Source: Eremophila alpestris peregrina
Taxonomy: Eukaryota > Chordata > Aves > Passeriformes > Alaudidae
Length of the DNA stretch: 64,000 nt
Reading direction: 5' to 3'
Assembly: GCA_009792885.1 (NCBI GenBank)
Contig: WMCF01000007.1
Coordinates: 8,087,267-8,151,266, forward strand
The position numbers and the translations under genes are program-made. Position 1 is the stretch's first letter. Every line of letters begins with the position of its first letter. This document shows positions 52,518 to 64,000 of this stretch, piece by piece. Under the pieces are notes generated by a model. It worked only from the letters and a program-made list of their open reading frames with translations. It did not search any database and had not been told where the DNA came from.

Positions 52518-52562
52518 TCATCATCATCACCATCTCATCATCATACTAATGATAATAATATA
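52518..52562 (+). repeat. ATC-type trinucleotide repeat in intron 1
   Basis: An ATC/CATC array followed by AAT/GAT units. It is partly complementary to the repeat at 51979-52014, about 500 bases to the left. Confidence 0.75.
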
Positions 52563-52698
52563 AATCTCTCTATCAATCTATACGCGGCAAAGAGGGTGGC
52601 TGGCTCAGAAAGGCAGCAGAGAGGGAGCGGGTGCATGGGGCGAGCACAGCGGGGCCGCTGAGGCGGTGTGAAAGGACGACCGAGCTGGAGGGGCGGGA

Positions 52699-52711
52699 CA
52701 CACACACACAC
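52699..52711 (+). repeat. Short (CA)n microsatellite
   Basis: About six CA units in the GC-rich part of SGCZ intron 1. Confidence 0.8.
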
Positions 52712-53228
52712 CTCGCCGCGGTGGCTGCCGAGGTAGCGCCGAAGGAGCGATGAGAGGGGCAGGGGAACATAGCCTTCCTTCGCCGCCTCATGCGCGGCCA
52801 TTCGCGGGACACCCCCTCAGGACGCCGGCTTCCCCGCGGCCGCAGAGAAGGGCTCGCCTCTGGGAAGGTAAACTAGCGAGCGCTCAAGTGCTGCTGGGGG
52901 CTCCTTTCCTTTTCCTATAAACCAGATCTGAAAGTACTGAAAAAATCATATTAACCCCCAGTCTTGCTCGGAACTCCTACTAAACTCCCTGGGGAAAGGC
53001 ACCCCAGGACTGTAGCACTGTTTTGAGTATTTGAGGTGACGGAAGCGCAGGAAAGGAAAGACAATAAAACGATTTGCTTGAGAACCGCTGATCCTCACAG
53101 CGCGTCCAGGGCTTCCCCGCCGCAAACGCTGCTTGCCGGGGAGTCCTCTCCCTCCTGCCTCAGCCTTCACACGAGTCACAGGAGACAGCTGCTGCGGGAA
53201 AGGCAAAAGACGAGTCTTCCGATTAAGT

Positions 53229-53263
<35 letters not shown>
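53229..53263 (+). repeat. Uninterrupted G35 homopolymer in SGCZ intron 1
   Basis: Thirty-five consecutive G residues occur 1.5 kb downstream of exon 1, followed by AAGGTGGTGG. Long pure G runs are rare in vertebrate genomes and difficult to sequence. The true length is likely variable and may be misassembled. It can form G-quadruplex structure on the coding strand, and in the transcript if transcribed. Confidence 0.95.
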
Positions 53264-53264
<1 letters not shown>

Positions 53265-53325
53265 AGGTGGTGGAAAGTTTTATTTGTGCCGGATTATTTT
53301 TAAACATAGAGAAAATATGTTTGTG

Positions 53326-53340
53326 CTACAAGAGGGCAGC
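53326..53340 (+). promoter_or_regulatory. CTCF-like motif
   Basis: The 15-mer CTACAAGAGGGCAGC matches the CTCF consensus CCASYAGRKGGCRSY at 13 of 15 positions, including the full AGAGGGCAGC core. It lies at the downstream edge of the GC-rich island, next to the G35 run. Chance matches are possible and occupancy cannot be judged from sequence. Confidence 0.4.
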
Positions 53341-53999
53341 ATTTCGCATGAATTGTCTGTAAAGCCTGAGGCACGTCCCGCTGTGAGCAGGGCGTCCAGC
53401 CTAGGCTGAAGAGCAGGGGGTTTCCACTATCCCTTAGTTATCAGCGTTGCAATAAGGACTCGTGTTGCAGCGTGTACAGGCTGAGCGACCTTGAGCAAAG
53501 AAGCAGCTGAGAAGTAAGCATCGGCACTTTCATCGTCTGTCTCCTCCCTACCTCTTCCGCTCGTAAGGATGAGGAGCGCTTCCAAAGGAGGCATTTCTGC
53601 AGATGCTGATAGGCTTGGGGCAGCTCTCTGGGACCAGCCGCTTTGGCACGATGCACTTCCCGGCTTTCCCGGGTGTTTTACTGATGTGTGGCCGCTGGCA
53701 GAGCTCCCAGGCGCCGGCAGCACGGAGCGGGCCCCTGCGGCCGGCAGGGGGTGGTGCGGGTCCGGCCGCCAGCCGGGAGCAGCTCCCCGCCGGCAGCGCT
53801 GGGCGTGCCGAGCCGCGGGGCGACGCGGCTCCACACCTCGCTCCTGCAGGCTGGGGTGTCCTCTCAGTGCGAGCCGTCCAGCCACTCCCCCGCCAGAAGG
53901 AATACAAGGTGGGAGGCAAAGCTCTTGGGGGTCTAGGAAGCTCCCAGCTGGTGACCCTGTTGTAACTGGGCGCAGTAAAGAGCATCTCCCGTAATGCTT

Positions 54000-56900
54000 C
54001 AAGTCGTGAAAGCTTTCATCAGTTTCTGGGTAGTTTCAGGAGGGGTGAAGTGCTCCACTCATTTTCCCCCGGGCTGACTAGGTCCTTGCTAAGCTGAAGA
54101 GACAGTCAGGGCACACAGATAGCAGGCAGCCAGAGGTCCTGAGGGGTACTAGGTAAGTGGACTCTCCCACACTACAATGCATGGAGGGCTCATGTCAAGA
54201 ATGTCAAATATGGTAGCACCTTCTTGGAGCAGAGCTTGCCAAGAATTTTGGAAACAGTATGGACTCTCGTTATTGCTACGGGGTTTCCTCTACTATGACA
54301 AATACATGCCAGTAAGCATAAAAAAATTAGTGACAGCCTCCCTATTAATAAATATCAAATGAGTTGTCTCTAAAGAAAATAGTAATAATGACACTGGAAA
54401 TTTACACTGTTTTATATAAAGCTTCTATACACTACAAATCAGGCATTAAATACAAATTCGAAATCTCTGTGTTACTTGTGGTACTGATTGTAATGAATTC
54501 TGAATTATTTATGTTGATAATAGACATTTTGAAAGGTGGTTTTGTGAAAAGCTCAACAAGTATCATGTGTGCAATACCTGCTAATGAAGGTAGGTGTGTT
54601 TCCCCTTACTAGTCTGTGCATGAAACTCTGAAGAAAGTAATCAGTATGGAAAACAGAGACTGCTCTTCTAGAGGTTTTGAGCTGTTCTGGTTTTCCTTTG
54701 ATCTGTCTCATCTCTCCCAGATGCATACAAGAACTTCCCTCTGACTTTTTAACTCACAAGCCTGCGGGGTTTTTGTTTTAAAGGAGTGGTACACAGACTA
54801 AATAATTCTGTCATAGTTGCACTGTAGTCTTGGCTTTAGTCTTGTGAAGGGCTCTCTGTTACCTAATGTTGTTGCAAGTCTCTACCTACATTTTGAGCAT
54901 ACATTAAACTTTATGGTTGTATGAGTATTATGCGTTTTATAGGACTCTGTAGTTTGTATATGTATATAAAAGATGATGAATTGATTTATTTTGCATTTAG
55001 TTTATTTAAAAACTATGTTGAGGCATGTTACTGCTTGAAATTGTCTGAGCATCATTTGCAAAGAAGAGTTAGGAGGCTTTTTTTTTTTTGCTGGACCCTG
55101 TTGACTTGTGATTTGCATTGACATTGGATAGATTATTACAGATTTTGTCCTCCACATTTGCTCATTCATTTGGCATGTAATTCCTCTAATGCATATCATG
55201 ACTATTTCTCTTATGTTTCTTTAGCAGCCACAATTTTTGTACAGTCTTAGAAGGAGATAATATTCCTTGTAGTGTGTAAACCACTGATACTTCTCTGGAA
55301 GAAAATTGGTTTGTAACTGAATGTATGATAACAGTGAGTTTATTAATATGATGGATTAAAAAACATCCTGGAAGCCGTTTGTTACTTGAAGGTGCTGGTT
55401 CAGTGAGAATTCTTCATTACCATCCCAAGATGTTTGATTAATAGTGTGCTTAAGTGTCTTGAAATTGCCACTTTTAATATGCAAAAGAATGAAACACTTT
55501 ATTTCTGAATCATCTTGTAAATATTATCTGAATTTTTTTATACAGCTCATGAGAGAATATTTGTTGTCTGTTTACAGTTTTACATTTCCTGGTGATATAA
55601 AACTACTGGCACAGTATGAAACTGGTGACAGAAGAGGTTTTTGCAACAGTAGTCTTTCAATGCAATTTATGTAATTTGTAAAATAGCTGATCAAGAAATT
55701 CAAACAAGGAAACCACAAAAATGTAAACAAGGGGTACTTTTGTGGTCTTAAACATGTAAATCACTTCAGTATTTAAGTCAGCAGTAGAACTAATACCCTG
55801 AGGAATTCTGAAAACTTTTATTTATTTACGTTTTAAAAGAAGAAGCCAGAGAAGTTAATGTGCTTGGTGTGGTGTGGGAGGACTTCTGATGAGTTTAGGT
55901 AGGTGGTTTTATTTCTGTTTAAAGTCAGTCACTCTGCAATGGCAAGTGTAGTACTCTGTAATACTCAACAGCCTCTTGTAAAAGTCTGTTTCATTTATTA
56001 AAGTCTTCTGCTTGGGCATGGACATCTTAGCGTGGATATTAAGGGATTTGTAATTTTTAATGCAAAACCTTTTCTCTCCTATCGTTCTTTAGTACATCCC
56101 TCCAAGAAACCTTTATGGTTTACTGTGGTCCTTTTAGAAATACTCAATAAAGACAATTAACCTTTTCATTCACAGTCAACGCATTCATCCTTTAAACCAT
56201 TCTTCATGGAAGGTCAAGCTGAAATGGTTTTAAAGTAATATACATGCAAATTTCTTTTCTCTGTGTTCCTATTGTGGGATTTCCTCTCCATCTCTCAATA
56301 TGTATGAAGACTAGACATAGTTCATGAAGCTGGAGAGAATTCTATGCATAAGATATAGTTGTTCAGCAGACATAGAATAAAGGTCAAGACAATGGCAGTG
56401 CTCTCACTATACACTTTAGAAATCATTCCTGTACTATCACTGCAGAGAATCTGTATAACCTGTGGCTGAGCTTTTTGACATTGTACATCAAAGCTTTGCT
56501 AAGCTCAACACTCTTTAGATGGAAAGCACATCAAAATCTGAAAGCTTGGTTAAAGGGAAAACCACTTGGTTTTCCTGTTTCTCACGTTTTTGGGAAAAAT
56601 GCTGCATTTTCCTCTGCCACTGTATTTTGCACTTAAAAAATAGATGAAAGAGATTTACATAAAGGTTAGCAACACATTTCTTCCTGAAATGGAAGATGTT
56701 AGTGTGTGATGCTACTCTAAGTTGGGTTGTTTCTATAGGTCTGAATGTATGATTTGAAGACAATGTATAACTCATGCTAGAGCCTTTCAGAGATAAATCT
56801 ATAATGTGAAGACACATTTGTGAGTCCCAGTCATGCTTCTGTACTTAACTTTTGGAGATTGATACCATTTTCCCATCTTCCTGATAAGGCCAGGAGTAAG

Positions 56901-59900
56901 ATTGCTTTACTTAAAGGAAGTGTTATATGGCAAAAATGTCACAAGAGACATTTCCTGTGAAATCATTTCACCTTGTGGTATTTTATGTAAATTTTGTAAA
57001 TCCATATCTAATGTAGTTGTTTCTATGTCCTCTAAAGATACAGCATTTCAAAGATAAGGATTCAAATAATGATAATAAAAAAGGCACTATGGGTTATGAA
57101 TAGACACTTTTCCTACTTTGACATGGAAGCTCCCCATAGGGAAAGTACTGTCATTTTCTTCTCTCCTTCAAAAGAAATCTGGAGAGCATGACTTAGAAGT
57201 TGTACTATTTCCTTTATTTTGAAACACTTTGTACATTTAAAGAGCTTACAGAAATGTTCTTAACACCCTGTTGTACTTTTGACTGCAGCCATGTATAATG
57301 CATTGTAAAGCCAGAATTACTTAGTCCAAGAAGGAAGACACAAAAATCTACTAAGCCATCTGATCCTTTGCTAATTCTTAGATATCACAGGTTAACTCTT
57401 TGATCCACAACAAAACCCTTCTTTGTGAAGAAAGATGTTGTGAGGTTGCTATCCATGAGCACTGGGTTTTTGTTCCTTGTCACAGGAAGGAATGACTATT
57501 GGCTAAGCCACAACAGTGAGAGACAAGAAATGTGAGGCTTTATTCTCAGCAGTATTACTGCAGCTAATCACACAAGGCCAGATTTACAGAGGCACTGAGT
57601 AAGTCAAAGCAAGCATCTTCTGCTCAGCAACTTTAATAAAAAAAAGTGTTCTTTCTGTACCTACCTTCTTATACCTCTAGCTAACACATTAAGGAGGATT
57701 GTGTGATATAAACTCTGTGTATTTTCAGTTGAAAAGTAATAAATGAGGACAGAGTATATTTTCTTGCAATTTAAAATTAGCAGTACTTTGTTGAATCGCT
57801 GCAGTTACATCAGCAGAAGCACATCAGTGATATGCCTAAAAATCGCTGCCATAAGGAGTAGAAAGCCTCAGCTATAAAAATCTGGCCTTCAGCCATATGT
57901 CTCTGTTTTAGCAGTTCTCTTCAGTTCATGTGGGCAGCATGGTCTGGAATTTATAGGTTCTACCTTCCTGCTCCTACAACTGTGGAACAAATTATGTTTG
58001 TAAACAGAGGCTGCCACTACTGAAAAATCACATCCCTTCCAGTTTGTATTAAGGTAATAGTATACATTTAATGATAACTTATAAAGTGAAAATGGAATTA
58101 ATTTTAATTTTTGCTTTCAGAATGCATTGTTCTTTATACCATTATTGTGATGGAGAGTACAGATTGTTGGATCAGATCCAGAAAGGCATTTTTGTTATTT
58201 TCAGTCTTCAAGATACTTCAGCTTCTCAGTTATGTAGGTCGTCTTCTACATAAAATTGTTCATTAGTTATTTTGAGTGGGATTCAACAAAGGGGGAAAAC
58301 TTCCTCACTTCCTATCGAACACAAGCAATGCAATTGCCCAGGCATGCTGGGACCTGTAGTTGAGAAAGTAATGCTGTAAGCCACTGAGATTACAGAAAAA
58401 ATTCTTTCCAAATGCAGTTAATTAGAAATACCAAATTTTATTATTTCTAGTTAAGCTAGTTCACGTGCACAGACCACTCTGCAAAGCTCTGCTCTTTAAC
58501 TGATTGAAGACTGAACTGTGTTAGAGGAAGGTTTCATGTTTGCTCAGCTTAGACTTCCATTTAACCGATTTCCAGCATATGTGAAACAAAACTAAAAGTA
58601 AAGAATCAATAGAACCTTTGCTGCCTTTATAAGCTAGTAAGTTTCTGAACATAGATCAACAGATGACAGAGACTGAAAGGCAGTCTAAAACTTCATGAGC
58701 TACCTATAATAAAGGGGAAGAGAGCTAGCTGAATTAAGCCTCAGAATCTGGGTTTTATGTCACCTTCAATTTAAAGCCTTATATTGGAAAGGGTGTTAAA
58801 CCTGAACTCAGAAAGGTGCTTAGCTGCCACACATCCAGCCTGCCTGCTCTGGCTGAGGAGGTCAGGGCTGGACAGCCCCCTCTCCACTCTGTCCTTATTG
58901 CATTTGAGGCTTGGGCAAAAACGTGATCTGGTTGTAGGTAGCTTTGGAAGTAGTCAAGCTGTTACTAGGTTCACTATGAGAGTTCCAAGTCCTGTTTTCC
59001 AGGAACATTCATTATTTCCCTTAGGAACAGCTGCGGGAAAGGTGCCTACAGTGCAGTAGAGACTGTCCTGTAAAGGAATCCACAAAGACCCCACTTCGGC
59101 CACAAGACACGAAGGGCTTCAGTTTTCCCTGGTCAAGCTTCATAGGCAGATCACACTAGTAACCCATTTGCTTGCATATGCTTACCATCTGAACTGAGAG
59201 GATTATTTTATTATTTATCCTGCTTTGGAGCCATTGATATCCATCCCCCAGATATACTGAATTCTCCTGGGGACCCTGTTGAGGGTGCTCAAGGGTGATC
59301 TCTTTGCAACCCTGGGTTTAGCACACAGGAGTGACCCCAATAACTTTCACTGGGTAAGTGGCCAAATGAGGTAAAAAACGCCTGGATCTTCCTTTTGATG
59401 TGAATTTTTTTTTTTTTTTACTATTAGCTTAAACTACATCTATCTTAAACAATTAAAGGAGACTGCAACTCAGCTTGGTGGGACCTTTGGTGGGGTTGTT
59501 TCTGTTCTGAAGAAAGGATTGAGCCAGTTTTCGGTATTTAAAGTGGTTGCTTGATCATGACAGTCCTGTAGAACTTTTAAGGATGTGAATTGCATTCTGT
59601 ACAGAAAATTCTGACAAGGTTCTAAGGCTTCAGGAGATATATAAAAAATTCAGTCTGTGCACCTTTTTTATTTTTTTTTTCTTTTTGGTAATTTGTCTTG
59701 GCTAATTCAGGAGTCTCCCTGCTGAGCAGGCTGTCTGCTGTAAATCCCATTCACAATGTAATATATGTGTGAGGAAGGAAGCTGAATAATCTATGCCTCA
59801 ATAAATGGCTGAGAGAATTTCAGAATGCATTACAAAAAGACTCAAAGTTTTTCCGAGAAGATTACTTAGCCTTAAAGCTGAAACTCATGGCATCATTTAT

Positions 59901-61760
59901 TACTATAAATAGTTTGAAAATTAGCTCTGAATAAGTACAAACTAGGACACACTCACTATAAAAATCCATCCCTCCAAATGACACAAAATCTTAATCCTCT
60001 CAGAAGTTTAGGACACTTCAGGCAAAAAAAAAAAAAAAGAAAAAAAACCACAAAAAAAAGACAAAAATTGGCATCAAGATCCATCTGTCTTCTTAGCTTG
60101 AGTCATCACCAAGCTATGGTAAATACCCAATAGAAATCACTCAGTTGTATTACTCCAACTGAGGTTCCTAAGCCATCTGCCCTTACTCTTCTTATACTCT
60201 TTGTCAGAGCCTCAGTTCCCTCGGAAGGTTCTGACAGGTACCAGCACACAGGCTTCTGTGTAATTATGCATTTTGATACAGCTTGGTAATAATTGTCTTC
60301 CCTTTTATTTCTTCTGAAACAATAGGATTTAGTCCTAGTACAAGACTGCCTAGCTGTGTCAAGCTTTGTAGGTTGTTGCAGAAACAGCTGGCAACAAGCT
60401 GGTATTGACTGTCACCTCTTGTAGGACTCGAGTTGACATTGACTATTTCAGATACGCATCAGTTTAGAAATATTCTGTGTGCCATTTCTCAATGATTCCT
60501 GCAGCTGGGCAGACATGAGATGAATGCAAAAACTGTCCATTGTACAGACTCATGTTCCCACTTAATCTTCATGCAGAGAAAATTATTCTTCTATTTCATC
60601 AATGTTTTATTAGATTTTCCTGAAAAAGCTGGCAGGAGAATATAATTCTTCAGAGACTAACAAGTTACTTAGCGCATGCTGTTTCCCCAGTACTGGTACT
60701 GACATTGTCATTTCTGTTAGTATTTCTTGTTTTCAGGAGAGTGAGTTACTATTTTTAGAATTGATCTCATACCTTTCTTTGTTTCTCCCCCAACTCACTA
60801 GGTGAAAGTGAGTATGTGATTGGAAAATGATCTGTCTGTTCAGAAGAGACCTCTCTCTAGTTAAGTTCCCTATTTTGTTCGGTATTATTTTAGATTAGGT
60901 AGATAACATTCATTGTTCATGCAAATATGTCATCTACTCAGTCTAGCAAAACCACTTGCACTATTGCTTAATAAAATCATGAGATTGTGAGTAGTCTCTG
61001 TGTCTCATGATAGAACTTCCATCATACTGCTGACAGGCATGAAACAGAAGATACCCTTTGCTGAGGTCCTGTCTATCCTATTGAACACAGACTTTTGCAA
61101 GCCTTGATCAATCAATGAATGTACCTAGTAGGCAGAAAATTGCAGCATGATGAGCAGAGCAAAGAGGGAGCACTAGGGAAGCTGTGCTGAAGCCTATCAC
61201 CTGATATGTCAAGAATTATAGATGATATTGAGTAAAATTTATTTTGGTTTTGGGTGTACGCTGCTGCATCAGACTACAATGCTATAATTTTGTAACAGAC
61301 GTGCAGAGCTTGCCAATGCAGTTTAGAATAACCAAGTGCAGTGTAAAGATTTGAAGCTGAAAGGGAAGGCTGGGGGTTGCAATAACAAATGACAGCACAG
61401 TGGTGGTGTGCTGAGGTGGTGACAAACTGAATCAAAAGGGGTGTATAGCTCTCTGCACTGTTGCTAGTGCTGATGCCTCATGGACTTAATTATTCATTTA
61501 TTATTACTATATTTTGCAATTTTCAACGCAAAGCGGAACCCTGTGTTTGTGCTAATATTACTATTCAGTAAGTAATGTGTCTCTGGCATGTGCAACATTT
61601 AAAGCATGTGGGAAAAGAGTGGAATTTATTTGTTGAGGTGCTAGAAAAGTCAAATGACTTACTCAGGTGCACAGGAGAATATTGGGCCAGAAAATCTCAG
61701 AACCTATGAAAGCAGATGAAATTACTGTCCCAGTGGAATGTTACCACTGAATTGGTATGC
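54000..61760 (+). other. AT-rich SGCZ intron 1 segment without recognised gene
   Basis: No coding exon, RNA gene or clear transposon copy was recognised apart from the ZNF143-like site. A textbook splice-donor sequence (TAG|GTAAGT) occurs at about 54152, but no exon can be attached to it. Short homopolymers occur near 55078, 59407 and 60024-60066 (the last an A-rich stretch). Confidence 0.6.
58342..58361 (-). promoter_or_regulatory. ZNF143/THAP11 (SBS)-like site in SGCZ intron 1
   Basis: On the minus strand the sequence reads AACTACAGGTCCCAGCATGC. This closely resembles the vertebrate ZNF143/STAF-THAP11 element (ACTACAnnTCCCAGCATGC). Such sites mark promoters and chromatin-loop anchors, but copies also sit within ancient repeats. 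It lies 6.6 kb downstream of exon 1 in otherwise AT-rich intron. Confidence 0.5.
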
Positions 61761-61797
61761 AATGTGTTTTGTGGTTTACTTGCAGTTGACAAGGCAT
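61761..61797 (+). repeat. Left arm of a 37-bp inverted repeat
   Basis: The 37 bases match the reverse complement of 62869-62905 at 34 of 37 positions, with the last 26 (TGGTTTACTTGCAGTTGACA... onward) identical. The arms are about 1.07 kb apart in SGCZ intron 1. Sequence outside the arms does not align well, so this may be two copies of a short dispersed element in opposite orientation. Confidence 0.85.
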
Positions 61798-62868
61798 CTT
61801 TGTGCATGGACTAATTTACATTTTAAATTATGGATTTCTTTAATAATTGGTAACAATGCCAGAATATCCTATAGCATTGATATGCGCTTCATGCATCTTT
61901 GTGACTCCTCCCAGATAAAGCCAGTAGCATGAAGAAGGAAATAGGAGAGAGAACAGGATGCAGATCTTCTGGAAGAAACCAATAGCACCATGTGAGCCAA
62001 ATGAAGGTGCTTTCTACTGTCTTACAAAGTCAGTTCAGCATGGTTCTGTGCTCTTCTCTCACCCTCCTTTGACCTGTCAGCTGGTTGCACAGATTGACTG
62101 TGCAATTTTTCTAGCAGCAATAAAGTGCCATAAATTTTAATTTTAGGGGACCCAAACACTTTCAAACAGAACCCAAAATTAAATACAGCTGACTCAGCAG
62201 TGGTAAGCTGTGTTGGGGGGGCTGGCAGTAGCAGCTGGTAGCTGGAGCATCTTAAGTTGGATCATCCCCCATAAAGCAGAATGGTTGTAACAGTGTTAAG
62301 TGCCCATTCTGCATATGATATTTTCCAGACTTGTGAATGCTGAGTTGCCACTATTGATGTTATTCCAAAATGTGGTCCAAGAATCATGGCATGAAGGCAG
62401 ATGTTTGGATCACCATACACCAAGTGCCTGCTTGCTCTAGATCGTTATGATGGTGGTTTTATTTCTTGGGGTTTTTAAAATTACTTGCTTTAGTTGTTTT
62501 TCTTCTGATCTTATAAACAGAAAAAAATGTGAAAGTTTCATTATGAAAATACTGTTTTCTACATGAGGAAGTTAAATGCTTATTTCCACTTCAAATAAAC
62601 CTTACTCTCCTTTATGTTGCAATGATTTGGTGCTCACTCATACATATTTTTACTCCAGTAATATACAAAGAATTTTTTTTTTTTACAAAATGATTATTTG
62701 AAACAGATTTAAATGCAACCTTAGAGTATAAAACATGAAACAAGAAAACAGAGTTAAACTTTTAAACCAATCAGTTTTATTCTGAACACAGCAATTGCTT
62801 CTGCTGTCAGCAGGAATAAAGTTTACTGCTGTTGGAAACTTGTAAAAAGTCAGATGTGTTCCTGTAAA

Positions 62869-62905
62869 ATGCCTTGTCAACTGCAAGTAAACCAGACCAC
62901 ACATT
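62869..62905 (-). repeat. Right arm of a 37-bp inverted repeat
   Basis: It is the inverted counterpart of 61761-61797, with three mismatches clustered near one end. Both arms contain a TTACTTGCAG segment that resembles a splice acceptor when read in the arm's own orientation. Only the left arm has the same orientation as SGCZ. Confidence 0.85.
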
Positions 62906-64000
62906 TCAAAAACCAACAGCTCCTTATTTTAGTGGAGGTTTGTGTCCTAAACACCTGCTCAGAAGTAGTTACAGCAGTGTGAATTGAACAAAGAGAAGGA
63001 AATGCTGTATTCCTAAATGACAAAGAAATCCTGCTTATTGACCTTCTATACTGCCTCAGCCAGAATACACAGGATCCAGTTGTTTATCTCATGGGGTGCC
63101 AAGGCATGTCTATATCCAATGCTTAACTAAGATTAATATGGAAGTCTTTGTAATTATTACATCTGAATAAAACTAATCCTCATATTAATACAAGTTGTAT
63201 GGCAATTAAGTATTAATGACAGATACAATCCCAGCTTTTTATTGAAAAAAAACATTCTGTGAACCTTTCAAGAGAAGACAGGAGGAGGAATAATTATTCC
63301 CGTTCAATTTATTCTATTTTAATCTAGAGCCAATTAAAATAACTATTAAAAAATAGCTTTAGAAAACATACCTTTTAAAAGAAAGGTAAAATTGTAATGC
63401 ATCTCTCATGCAACAATCTGTATCAGTTTGATGAGTAGTTAGCTTCTATTGGCACCTTCTGAAAAAACAAAACAAGTGGAAACCTCAAACTTTCACAGTC
63501 CATGTTAAAGGATGAAATGGTAGTGCTGTTAACTGGGATAAATCAGGTGCTGCTAACAAAATTTCTATACCAAAGGTTAATAATAGCATCATCAGTAGCT
63601 CTTGAAAGAGACCTGGCTGCCTAAAGGCAACTTAATTTTAAACAATGTGACAAGTCAGTCAGTACACACCTAAAACTATGCATTGAGATATGCAGTTTGC
63701 ATACATCATAGGTTATTTTTTTCTTTCTAACTTGTGAGACCATGAATTCTTTTGTTTGCTTATTCAGGAATGTAGGCACAGGTGCATTACTTTGTAGGGT
63801 ATGGGTCTGCTTTTTCGTGGGTACTGAGTAGAGAAAGAGAGTTTCCAGGGGAACAACAGGACACTGAGCAAAAAAAAGCCTTCTACTCCAAACTCTGTAC
63901 TTTCTGTCCTAGTGTTAAAACATCTTTCTCACAAGACTATTTGTCTGGGGATAGGGGGATGTTGGTGATCTGGAAATGTAAATGTCAGCTCAGCCAATGT
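62906..64000 (+). other. Right end of window, SGCZ intron 1, nothing recognised
   Basis: This is AT-rich sequence with no exon, RNA gene or recognisable repeat family seen on either strand. Confidence 0.6.

Larger units (their letters stand above)
50700..53950. promoter_or_regulatory. SGCZ: Composite CpG/GC-rich island over SGCZ 5' end
   Basis: Base composition changes sharply from the AT-rich surroundings. GC-rich, CpG-containing blocks lie at about 50.70-50.94, 51.54-52.50, 52.60-52.88, 53.10-53.27 and 53.57-53.93 kb, with AT-rich interruptions near 51.0-51.5 kb. Stop codons are scarce, so many overlapping open frames appear on both strands; these are by-products of composition. The island brackets SGCZ exon 1 and should contain the promoter and transcription start. 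The exact start cannot be read from the sequence. Confidence 0.8.
51762..64000 (+). other. SGCZ: SGCZ intron 1, 5' part (continues beyond window)
   Basis: It begins with the donor GTAGGC directly after the phase-0 exon 1. No acceptor followed by a recognisable sarcoglycan exon 2 (which should encode the start of the MTREQY... segment) was seen up to the right edge. SGCZ is known in other vertebrates as a gene of several hundred kilobases or more with a huge first intron, so this is expected. The first 2.1 kb is GC-rich (CpG island). From about 54 kb on it is ordinary AT-rich intronic DNA with few recognisable repeats. miR-383, known from an SGCZ intron in mammals and birds, was not seen here. 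Confidence 0.85.

Noticed and set aside
53427..54002. 191-codon minus-strand open frame
   Set aside because: It starts with a non-ATG codon, overlaps open frames on the other strand, and has no recognisable domain; composition explains it.
51762..64000. miR-383 hairpin, known from an SGCZ intron
   Set aside because: No match to the mature sequence as I recall it was seen; it probably lies much farther into the gene.
1..64000. Bacterial-type systems, CRISPR arrays, tRNA or rRNA genes, intact transposons
   Set aside because: None was seen. The sequence is vertebrate-like with spliced gene structure, CR1 elements and AT-rich noncoding DNA.

Overview
The window looks like nuclear DNA from a bird. 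It is AT-rich and gene-poor. It carries several 5'-truncated CR1-type LINE 3' ends, including the typical closing segment that reads like 'aggtcccttccaac...attctatgattc', and a few old LTR-like pieces. There are no Alu/B1-type SINEs, no L1, and no sign of bacterial gene organisation. CR1 alone does not exclude other sauropsids, but the short degraded copies and low repeat density fit a bird best. I cannot fix the species.

Only one protein-coding gene is supported. At 51723-51761 (+) lies a 13-codon first coding exon, MDRSTNLDAEELK, ending in a good splice donor (AAG|GTAGGC). I recognise this as the N-terminus of zeta-sarcoglycan (SGCZ). A composite GC/CpG-rich island (about 50.7-53.9 kb) surrounds it and should hold the promoter and 5'UTR. 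Everything right of 51762 is then the start of the very long first SGCZ intron, which runs off the window. Positions 1 to about 50.5 kb are the upstream intergenic desert, with no further exon I can name.

Layout. 1-50.5 kb: intergenic, with two divergent copies of one minus-strand LTR-like element (2.8-3.1 kb and 33.8-34.1 kb), a second LTR-like stretch (3.1-3.9 kb), tandem CR1 ends (6.5-7.3 kb), an LTR-like block (12.9-13.4 kb), a minus-strand CR1 tail (16.7 kb), an isolated GC-rich, CTG/GCT-rich island (20.4-21.1 kb), a CR1 (24.5-25.05 kb), a perfect 11-bp hairpin (38.3 kb) and several short tandem duplications. 50.5-53.9 kb: SGCZ promoter, 5'UTR with short upstream ORFs, exon 1, CpG island, and a 35-base G run. 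54-64 kb: intron 1, with a ZNF143/THAP11-like site and a 37-bp inverted repeat about 1.1 kb apart.

I did not find a new biological system. The most useful leads are the upstream ORFs before SGCZ, the pure G35 tract in intron 1, the isolated GC-rich island 31 kb upstream, and the 37-bp inverted repeat. All family assignments rest on reading by eye and memory of the families; no search was run.
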